From Annona cherimola (lineage: Eukaryota; Streptophyta; Magnoliopsida; Magnoliales; Annonaceae), in contig CM059975.1 in assembly GCA_030490835.1 (NCBI GenBank), positions 12,963,579 to 13,027,578 of the forward strand: a stretch of 64,000 nucleotides of DNA, read 5' to 3'. The notes beneath the pieces were generated by a model. That model was given only the letters and a program-made list of their open reading frames with translations, was not told the DNA's origin and ran no database searches. Positions 13,856-23,500 of this stretch are shown one piece after another; position 1 is the first letter of the stretch, and every line of letters begins with the position of its first letter. The translations under genes were made by a program, and so were the position numbers.

Positions 13856-14037
13856 GAGCGTGTTCCAAATTATACGAGATTCTTTGATCGAATTTATAGT
13901 TAGAATGAGACTATAATGATGTGTATTGAGAATGAGTAAAGTTGTACTAAGAATAAGTAAAGTGATATTGAAAATTGAAAAAACTATATTGGAAATTGAA
14001 AAACTGTATTTGGCAATGTACAGAAAATGTCAAGTTA

Positions 14038-14533
14038 AAACTTTTCACTCTCCACAATTACTATATTTTTTAATTATTTTTTTCACATTTTCCTATACAA
14101 CTACCATACTTTTCAATCATTTCTACACAACTACCAATACAACTAACCTATCTATTTTAACTTTATCTTCTTTACTACTCATTATTACCCCCTATTGTAT
14201 TACATCATTTTACAACTTTTACTCTCTAAAATTAGTCGTGAAAAATTTTGGGTGTGTTTGGTTGGGGGTAAAACTTTTGATGAAAAGTTTTTGAGATAAA
14301 AGTGGTCGCATTGATAGAAAACGATGTGATATAATAGGAGTAATGATGAGAAGTAAAGAGAATAAAGTTAAAATAGATAGGTTAGTTGTATAGATAGTTG
14401 TGTAGAAATGATTGAAAAGTAGAGTAGTTTGTATAGGAAAATGTGAAAAAATAATTAAAAAATAGAGTAGTTATGGAGAGTGAAAAGTTTTAGATTGAAA
14501 ATTTTTATGTTTATATCCCAAACAAACACACCC
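14038..14533. mobile_element. MITE (GGGTGTGTTTGG ends) plus inverted second copy
   Basis: The right element, 14250-14533, is complete. It begins GGGTGTGTTTGGTTGGGG and ends CCCAAACAAACACACCC, with TTT on both sides. The 210 bases to its left (about 14038-14249) are an inverted copy of the same interior, so the whole region is a large inverted repeat with arms of about 200 bp. A 122-codon open frame at 13926-14294 runs through this repeat and is not a gene. Confidence 0.65.
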
Positions 14534-14559
14534 TTTATCTATTTCCAAATACACTAGCA

Positions 14560-15160
14560 GATTCAATTCAAGGATATGATATCATTCCGAATATGCCCTC
14601 CTCTTGCATGATACATGTATTGGTGGGGCCATGCTATCATGTTTATGTGGAACGACAGCTGTGGATATCCATGGAAGAGGATGAGTGGAGGTGGCCCTCG
14701 TGATAATTCATGGCTGCTCTGGAGTCTGGATTTCACCAGTTACCCGTCCAGATGCTAATCATTTTCCGAAACGGAAAACGGCAGCAGCAGCAGAGAGTCA
14801 TGGCATGCATGCGGCATGCCCCATGTATGGGGATGATGAATGCAAGCATGCAAATGTCTTGGATGTGCATGGCATGAGGGTGAAATGATGTTTATGACAT
14901 GAGAAAGAAATAAAAAGAGAGACGCATGCAAAGGCCTCATAATTCTGTCCTCTCTCACCCACGCAGCTACTCCCACGCCACCCCACCCTCCCTCCTTTTC
15001 CTGTTCTCGATTCTCCATTTCCTCCGTCCGCGCAATTGCCACCGTTGCTGCGCTTATTTACCGACATCCTCCCCACGTATCTGGTTGTTAGCCATGAAAT
15101 TTATAATTTTTTTTTACAGAAAAATGGAAACGCAAAGCATATGAAAATAGTATGGATGCT
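14560..15160. promoter_or_regulatory. Low-repeat upstream region of the HD-ZIP III gene
   Basis: This stretch has balanced base composition between AT-rich repeats. It contains overlapping RY-type GCATGC/CATGCATG words at about 14800-14860 and a C/T-rich tract at 14945-15020. It may be an upstream control region of the gene that starts near 16.1 kb; no transcript or protein is apparent. Function is inferred only from position and composition. Confidence 0.3.
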
Positions 15161-15239
15161 GACATGCAGTAGAGTAAATAAACGCTAAACATATATTTTA
15201 TACAATATTCGATACTATATGAAGTCAAAATAGTGATTC

Positions 15240-15500
15240 CGGGTGTGTTTGGTAATTCTTAAATAAATAAGAAAAATTGCGAAAAAAATTTTTAAATTAT
15301 GAAAGAGTGATGCTATTTAATAAATATAATATTAAGATTAGAGAAAATAAAGATAAAATAGATAAGATGATTATATGAAAAATATAAAAATATTGAAATA
15401 TATAAATATAATAATATAGAAGTAAGATATTTAATTAGTTAAAATTGTTAAATTATATTAAAAGATGTACACGAAAATTTGGATTTTTTTATTCCCTTCA
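15240..15500. repeat. Decayed copy of the GGGTGTGTTTGG MITE family
   Basis: It begins GGGTGTGTTTGGTAATTC and its AT-rich interior (AGAAAATAAAGATAAAATAG) resembles the interior of the 14250-14533 element. No matching right end or target duplication could be found. Confidence 0.4.
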
Positions 15501-15555
15501 TGTAATAAATGTGTAAGGTTTTATAATTAACTTATAATACTTCATTATAAGGAGT

Positions 15556-15914
15556 AGTTGGTTAAAAGAAAAAAGAAAAGAATTGGAGAAATAATTTTGA
15601 TAGCATAAGCCTGAAATGTATTAATAAATTAGTAATTGTTATAGCAATAAAATATAAATTATAGTTATTTAATCTTAGTTGGTTAAAAGAAAAAAGAAAA
15701 GAATGGACAAATAATTTTGATAGCATAAGCCTGAAATGTATTAATAAATTAATAAATTGTTATAGTGATAAAATATAAATTATAGTTATTTAATCTTAGT
15801 TGGTTAAAAAAAAGAAAAGGATGGAGAAAGAATTTTGATAGTATAAGCCTGAAATGTATTAATAAATTAATAAATATTTATAGTAATAAAATATAAATTA
15901 TAGTTATTTAATCT
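15556..15914. repeat. Three tandem copies of a 121-bp unit
   Basis: The unit starts AGTTGGTTAAAAGAAAA at 15556, 15677 and 15798, an exact spacing of 121 bases. Each copy contains GATAGCATAAGCCTGAAATG (or one change from it) and ends in a TATAAATTATAGTTATTTAA tract. Copies differ by a few substitutions and indels. The array ends about 180 bp before the TATA-like box of the HD-ZIP III gene. Confidence 0.85.
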
Positions 15915-16094
15915 CTAGTATAAAAGAAGGTGCCACTGCTTGTTCGGTTGATAGGTCAGAAATTATTAGAATAATGTTAATTATTCATTGAAGGAAGTTA
16001 AAACAAAAAGGCGTACGAATTAGCAACAATTTTAAAATAAAACCATGAATCATTCAACCGAACAGGAGAGGGCATTTCCGTCTTCTTGGCTGAT

Positions 16095-16103
16095 CTATAT
16101 AAT
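16095..16103 (+). promoter_or_regulatory. TATA-like box of the HD-ZIP III gene
   Basis: CTATATAAT lies just before a purine-rich GA-repeat tract (16131-16157) typical of the start of plant leaders. With usual spacing, transcription would begin near 16130. No other TATA-like box in the next kilobase sits as well. Confidence 0.5.
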
Positions 16104-16129
16104 CGCCAGCCCCGTTTTAAAACACGGTG

Positions 16130-17541
16130 GAGATAGAGAGAGAGGAGAGAGAGAGCGATCGGCCCAGAGCCAAAAGCAGACTCACAAAGAAACAGCAGGG
16201 GGAAAAAAGCGACTGTTTCCATTTCAATCCAAAACTGAGGGTTTTAAGCGGAGATTTCGATCGTCGTCCACAGATTTCCACCTGTGGGATCCGTTCGCGC
16301 TGCACAGGATTGCCATGGAAGAAATCTCGCATTGAACCTGAGCGTTCGTCCTCCGGTTTCATGCATTTCTAGCTTCGTCTCCGTTGATGTCGTCCTCGTA
16401 CGAGGCTCTGGTCCCCTTCCTCCCCAGGACGTAGCGCGTTCATGTACGGACACTGCTAGGGTGGTTCTTTTCTAAGCTCAGAAAAGACAGGTTTTTAGTC
16501 GAGGAATCGTCATCACAGACGAGATCGCATGGGTTTGGAGGAAGGGTAAGGTCGGCGGATCTCACGGGAAATCTGTGCTGCGGTCCGGCGCAGGCATTTC
16601 TCGTCTCCTGCTTTTCATGCGCCGAAGGAACCGCTGGGCTACCAAGCCAGATCGGACTAGCAATACACGCCAGCGAAGGAGAAGCTCGGGTCTCGAGATA
16701 GGAGTTGATATTCAAGCTGCAGGAGTATCGCCGAGTCGAATCGTTCGGTTCATCTCTTGAAAACCGTCTTCGGTGTGGATTCTCTCCTCTGCGTTTTATG
16801 CCAGAGACGTGTTCCTAGACTAGGAGTGGTATCTCTTATTTGGATTTTCAAGGAATCTGACTACGTACCGTGGAATCCGTTTGTATCACAGTCCCAAAGG
16901 CCTCAGATCCTAGTAAGCAAGAATCGGATTCTCAGGTTGAATTTCAGAATTCTGGTTAGAGCTTCCAAGAACTATCTGTTTGATTACCGAGTTGAATCGT
17001 TCGAGTCGGAAAGGAAGAGAGTACAGGCAGATTGCGCCGACGAAAGAATAAAAAAAAAAAAAAAAAGAAATCTTTTTTTCACTTTTATCTCATTTCCCCT
17101 CTTTTCTCCGTAGAGCTTTGGAGTTCGTGAAATTGCAGCAATCGATGCTTTTTCGGTCTTGTTTCTTGTGTTAAAGGAGGAAAAGAACTGCCAGCTCTGG
17201 CATTTTCAAGACCGAAGCGAGAGATTCTTTTAGCGGGCGAGAAAAATACACGACGAGGAAGAGCATCAGATTTCATAATTTAAGATGACAAGGAGAGTTT
17301 CATGGTTGTATTTTCTCCTGCTGGAGAGGCCAGGGAGGAGGAGAACGTGGTGGTCTTTTTCACTTCCTTGAGGAAAGTTGATGTATTTTGTTTTTCGGCT
17401 TTTTCGACTGAAGGAAATGCAACGAAGTTAGTGGTCTCAAGCTGAAATTTTATCAGTATCCGAAGCTTCTTTGGTCGGAGGGAAGATCAATCTTTTTTTT
17501 TTTTTTTTTTATCGAGTTACTGCTTTTTTCATCTGGACGGG
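16130..17541 (+). promoter_or_regulatory. Long 5' leader with short upstream ORFs
   Basis: About 1.4 kb of moderately GC-rich sequence separates the TATA-like box from the coding start. It holds many short upstream ORFs. The first (ATG at 16315, six codons, stop 16333-16335) has a strong GCCATGG context; another begins at 16387. A good splice donor (GGGTAAGG near 16545) suggests a leader intron may remove some of them. Pure A and T tracts lie at about 17049-17066 and 17490-17511. Long leaders are common in class III HD-ZIP genes; the exact start and any leader intron are inferred. Confidence 0.5.
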
Positions 17542-20500
17542 ATGATGGCTGTAACAGCATGCAAGGATTTGAAGGCTGGATTGGACCCTGGAAAGTATGT
17601 GCGTTACACGCCGGAGCAGGTTGAAGCCCTTGAACGGCTCTACCACGAATGCCCGAAGCCCAGTTCGGTTCGCCGACAGCAGCTGATACGGGAATGCCCC
17701 ATTCTCTCCCATATCGAGCCGAAGCAGATAAAGGTTTGGTTTCAGAATCGAAGGTACTAAGCCAACGTTTTTTTTTTTTTTTTTTTTAATTCTTTTGGAT
17801 ATGCTGAGATGCTGTGACTAGTCTGGTCACTATTTCGGCCTTGCGTTGCTTGTAGGTAACAACAGCTTGCTCTCATTTACAGGTGCAGGGAGAAGCAGCG
17901 GAAAGAAGCATTGCGTCTTCAGGCTGTGAATCGGAAGCTGACGGCAATGAATAAGCTTTTAATGGAGGAGAATGATAGGCTGCAGAAGCAGGTGTCGCAG
18001 CTGGTGTACGAGAATGGCTATTATCGGCAACAGAACCAAAACGTAACAGGATTTGGCGTAAATGTTTGCCATTTTTTATCGCTCCTAGTCATGCTGGAAA
18101 ATGTCTTACACTTAATTTTATTATTTTTAATAAAAAATTCTCTTGTAACTTGCAGACTGCCTTAGCTACTACAGACACCAGCTGTGAGTCGGTTGTGACA
18201 GGTGGTCAGCACCACTTGACACCACAGCATCCGCCAAGGGATGCCAGCCCTGCAGGGTGATTTGGAGACGTTCTCTGCGTCTTTGTCATTTTGCCTATTA
18301 TCTGTTTTTTTTTTTTTTTTTTTCCGGGTTAGGTTGCCTGAGGTTTGCCGTCTGTTTTGCAGACTTCTGTCCATTGCAGAGGAGACTTTAACAGAGTTTC
18401 TTTCGAAGGCCACTGGAACTGCCGTGGAGTGGGTCCAAATGCCTGGGATGAAGGTATAATATTGCCGTTTGTTATTTTCCGTTCTGTTTTTTTGCATTTT
18501 ATTAGAAGACGGAGATGAAGGGTTTCTGTATTAAAGATTCAAGCGACCTGTACTTGATAGCAGGGAAGCGTCTAGGAACACATCTCCATGGATCATCGAA
18601 AAAACGGTGTTACAATATTGTGTCGTGGTCTGATTGTCGGACTTAGAAAAATTTTGTCCGCTCCCATCAAGCGACAGAGGGAGCTTTCCATATTAAATGC
18701 CGCTTACGTGATGGGCTGCTCGAGTCTGAAACCGTGCGGGTGGTAGTTTATTCGCTGGATGTCCGTGCGTCTTATGTTTTGGTTTGGCGGTCCTTTGCTA
18801 CTCGGTAATAGATGTGCATTTGTAATCTTGCGGCGTGCATAACATGGAACCCTGTTCATAAGTTATGGGGAGGGCCCGGTGGATCGTACCGAGCCTTGTA
18901 ATTGTTCCTGATGGGAACAATGGGAGAGCGAATACACTGCAACTTGTACACCGTTGCAAAATAAGTCAAGATGGTTGAAATGCCAAGGGGTAAAATTGTT
19001 ATTCCATAGTCATCACATTAAGCTGAGTCAAGTCCAGTCCAGTCAGATTTTATCAAGCCTAACCAGTTCTGTTCGTTGAGTCTATAAAAACCTAGTCTAG
19101 CCTATCATGTCCTTTAAAATCGTATTAAAGCCAATGCAACTCAGATTCACAGACTTATTAAATCCATTTAAACCCAATTAACCAAATTGAATGATCCTGT
19201 AAAGGCCTGGCCAAGCTTATGGTTTAATAACCTTGAGTGCGGTTAAGAACCATCAATGTTGTCTATCTCTAGAAAAAAAAAAAAAAAAAAGAAAAAAAAA
19301 AAGAAAAAGAAAAAAGAACCATCAATCTTTTTCTTTAGATAGGGCCCGTCAGTTTATCCTGTTAGCAGCAGTCAATATGGTCGGTTAGTAGGAGCAAAGC
19401 TTATTTATATTTATCAATTCATTTTCAAATGAATCTAAAATTTACGAAGCCCTAATCAGGTTTTATAAAGTCTAATAATCAATTCATAAAAGTGCTAATA
19501 GTGTCAGTGAAATCTAGGCAAGACATTCCAAAATTATGAAATTTCAAGTTTTCCCTATTTGAAAAAAGGAGTTATGTTCCACCTGCATAGTGCAGCCGCT
19601 TGGAACAATGTTCGTGGGTGAGGTTGCATGAATGTCAAATAATTTATGAGATAGTTTGCGTACCCATTTTTCTTCTTGGCTATACTTCCAACTGGTGGTT
19701 GCATACTTTTAAGGGTAATTTTTCTGTGTGGAATGGGGTAGCGTGGGAAAGCCTGAGGTGATCATGTGGCAGTTGATCTGATTGACAGTAGTCTTTTTAA
19801 ACTTTACTGTGCGCCTAATCTCCATTGTATGGACTAGTCAGTAAGGAGGCCATGCAGTCGTGCTGTTTTGATGCTACTCGTTTGCTAGGTGAATGCCTAT
19901 TACGTTTCAAATTCTCAATGTATTTGCTTCCGGTAAGGTAGTCCTGATAATCTTGATGAGGTCCTGATAATCACAAAAGCCTCTTGATCTCTCTCTAGCT
20001 GTCTTTGGCCATCCAATGCGGCCGTGCGCTGCTGCACATTTGTATTTTTAATTAGTAGGAATGGTGCGGTTTTCCTGATATTTGGAGATACAATTGATCT
20101 GTCAGTTTTCTACTATGCCATACACAACACCTTTTTCCTTTCACTTGGGAAGAATCTGTGCAGTATATATATTTGTTATTTTTGACAATTGGTTCATTCC
20201 TATGTAAGCGTTCTAATATAATTTGTGATGCAGCCTGGTCCGGATTCCATTGGAATCGTTGCTATTTCACATGGTTGCCCTGGAATTGCAGCACGAGCTT
20301 GCGGCTTAGTGGGCCTAGAGCCCACAAGGGTAATAATCCATCTTTTTCCTTGCAATTCCTGATGGTGCTGCTTCATATTTCATTTGTCATCTTCTATTTC
20401 AGGTTGCAGAAATCCTCAAAGATCGGCCGTCATGGTTCCGTGATTGCCGCTCTGTGGATGTTATAAATGTGCTGCCTACGGGCAACAGTGGAACCATTGA

Positions 20501-23500
20501 GCTGCTCTACATGCAGGTATATGAAATGAATATTTGTCTGTGCAGTTGATTATTGTGGGATATAATCTTGTTGATTAGGTTGGTATTTGATTGTTGTAGC
20601 TGTATGCGCCAACAACGTTGGCACCAGCTCGTGACTTCTGGTTGCTGCGCTACACTTCAGTTCTAGAAGATGGTAGCCTTGTGGTATGTATTATTTGTCA
20701 ATATTTTTACCTGGGGATCAGATCAAGTAATTTGATTACCCTTACCTTATCTTCACCTGTTTATTTGTCAGGCGATTTCCCAACGCACCTGTTTTCATAG
20801 CCTGTGTTTGTCTTTTTTGCGTAATTGTTAGGTTTGTGAAAGATCATTGAGCAGCATTCAAGGTGGTCCGAGTATGCCAGCTGTGCAGCATTTTGTGAGA
20901 GCAGAAATGTTGCCCAGTGGATACCTGATAAGGCCCTGTGAAGGTGGTGGATCAATTATACACATAGTCGATCATTTGGATTTGGAGGTACACTTGCTTC
21001 TTAGTTGTGTCGGCTTTACGTTCTTTTCAAAACATTGATTAATATTCTGCTTCAGAAATTTTTCTAATGGATGGTGCTATTGCTGCTTACCAGCCATGGA
21101 GTGTACCCGAGGTCATTCGCCCACTATATGAATCATCAACGGTGCTTGCTCAAAAGATGACTATGGCGGTCAGGACCTTATCTTTTGCTTTTTTCTTAGA
21201 CAGTGACAAACTTTTGAAGCATATGAAAAGAAGTTCAGTTGGAAGATGCAAAATGTTAAACCGTTTAAGCATGCCATGGAAGGATTAGATGCTATGGTTG
21301 ATTTCCTGAACAGCAATAATAACACTAGAAGTAGGGGAGACGACGGATGGTGGGGAGGTTGATACAGGCTGGTTAAAACTCTCTAGCTGATTATGACAGT
21401 GGTGATTTTTGCATTCAGGCTTTGCGCCAGCTGAGACAAATAGCACAAGATGCTTCTCCTTCAACTGTAACTGGGTGGGGCAGAAGACCTGCAGCTTTAC
21501 GAGTTCTTGGACAGAGGCTTAGTAGGTCAGTATTTTGGGCTTACGTGCCTTCATCTAGTATATTTGATTTGTTTGCTGATGGATGAAGCTCTTGCAGGGG
21601 TTTTAATGAAGCAGTTAATGGGTTTACTGATGAGGGATGGTCTGTGATGGCAAACGATGGCATGGATGATGTCACCATACTCGTTAATTCATCTCCAGGC
21701 AAGATGGTTAGCGTAAACCTTGCATTTGCAAATGGTTTTCCAGCCATGAATAATGCTGTCCTCTGTGCTAAGGCATCCATGCTTCTGCAGGTCAGATATT
21801 GAAAATTTTGTAATTTTTATTTCTAAGTGGTACATGAGTAGCCACCTAAAAGCTAATGATGAAATTTTTTTTAGCAAACTAATTTCTTGTGAACAGAATG
21901 ATGGTCTTCTTGACATGTTGTTGCCAACATGTGTATTTTGTATGACTTCCGGGATTATGGTGTTCCTTCTTTGAGGGAGCTTTAAACATTTGGACAAGGG
22001 GAGAAAATAAAGACATGCATTTGGAGATCTAGCCGTTGGAACCTGAGATGGGATATTTGGGGAAGGGTTGAAGCTAAAAGCACCTGGGTGCACTTAGCCT
22101 CAAAGCACCCGGGTGCATTTAATCTAAAATGCCATTGATTTTTAAAAATAAAAAATAAATATCTAAAATACTCCAAAAATGGTAAAAATTGATACACATG
22201 TTAAATATGCTTAGATTAACAATTGTATAAAAAAAATTTCAAAAAAATAAAAATAAAAAAATGGGTTAAATGCACCCTTAGTGCACCCGGGTGCACCGTA
22301 TCAATATCTTTTGGGGAATGACCTGAATGCTTTAATTTTATGTTTAAGGAGTCAAAATGAACTTGCTTTTCTGTTTTGTGTCTAAGCTTCCATAACATCC
22401 CAGTTGTATCGGAGACATTTAAAAACTGTCAAGATGACCTCTAAAGTGTTGCACTTTATTTTACGTGTGATAAATTCAAGTTCTGTTTTGTTTTCTTCTT
22501 TCTTCGAAAATTTGATTCATTTTGATAGGTGCTACTTCTCCTTTCATATGCTTATTTATGGATTGCAGAATGTACCTCCAGCAGTGCTGCTGAGGTTCCT
22601 GCGGGAACACCGATCTGAATGGGCCGATAGTAACATAGATGCTTACTCAGCTTCAGCCGTTAAAGCCATACCTTGTGGCCTGCCTGGATCTCGTGTGGGA
22701 GGCTTTGGGGGTCAGATAATCCTTCCACTGGCACACACCATTGAGCATGAGGAGGTAAGCAGCCTCTGGTATTTGCAGCTGTGATTGGTGGGCTAGCCTG
22801 GTTATCGTCTCATTTAGTCATTTATAACTGTTAATGATGTGATGCTCTGAGTACTTTTTCGATTGGGGAATTCAATTTCTTACTGAGGTGCTGATTTTGT
22901 TCTTCAGTTCTTGGAGGTCATTAGATTGGAAAACATCGGCCATAATCATGAGGATGCCATGATGTCTCGGGACACATTTCTCTTGCAAGTGAGTGCACTT
23001 TCTCTCCATGATGGTAAAGTAAATCTGCAGAGATGTTCACCTTGAGGACGAATTGACCCTGCTAGGAGTATGGATGGATTGAATATGTTGTATATCGAGG
23101 ATTCTGTTTATCCTTTGAACTTGTCATGGAATATTGTAATATATTGTTATACTCAAAAATTCGTTCTAACAGAATTGGTTATTTAGTTAGAAGTAGGCCA
23201 GAATCAGTGTCGGAATCAGTGTCGTCATCTGATATGATTTTATGTCAAATGCTTAAATCTTCTTGAAAAAAGTAAACCTTCCAGGTTGAGAGTAGATTTC
23301 AAAGTTTTTGGTCGACGGTTTGTCTTGGTTGGATGTTGTTCCTGTCTGGTATCATCTCATCACTGTCACGTTCTGAATGTAACCATAGTAAATGTGGTCA
23401 AGTGAAATGGATATTGATGCGCCAGTCTTATTCATTCAGATGATTTTATGTCAAATGCGTTGATCTTCTTGACAAAAGTAAACCTTCCAGGTCGAGTGTA

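Noticed and set aside
13926..14294. 122-codon plus-strand open frame
   Set aside because: It runs through the inverted MITE copy at 14038-14249; the translation is low-complexity.
15556..15914. CRISPR-like array
   Set aside because: The repeats are continuous 121-bp units without unique spacers in a plant genome; this is a simple tandem repeat.
16757..17113. 118-codon open frame in the HD-ZIP III leader
   Set aside because: No domain, ends in a poly-A-derived Lys run, and lies in sequence better explained as a 5' leader with many short ORFs.
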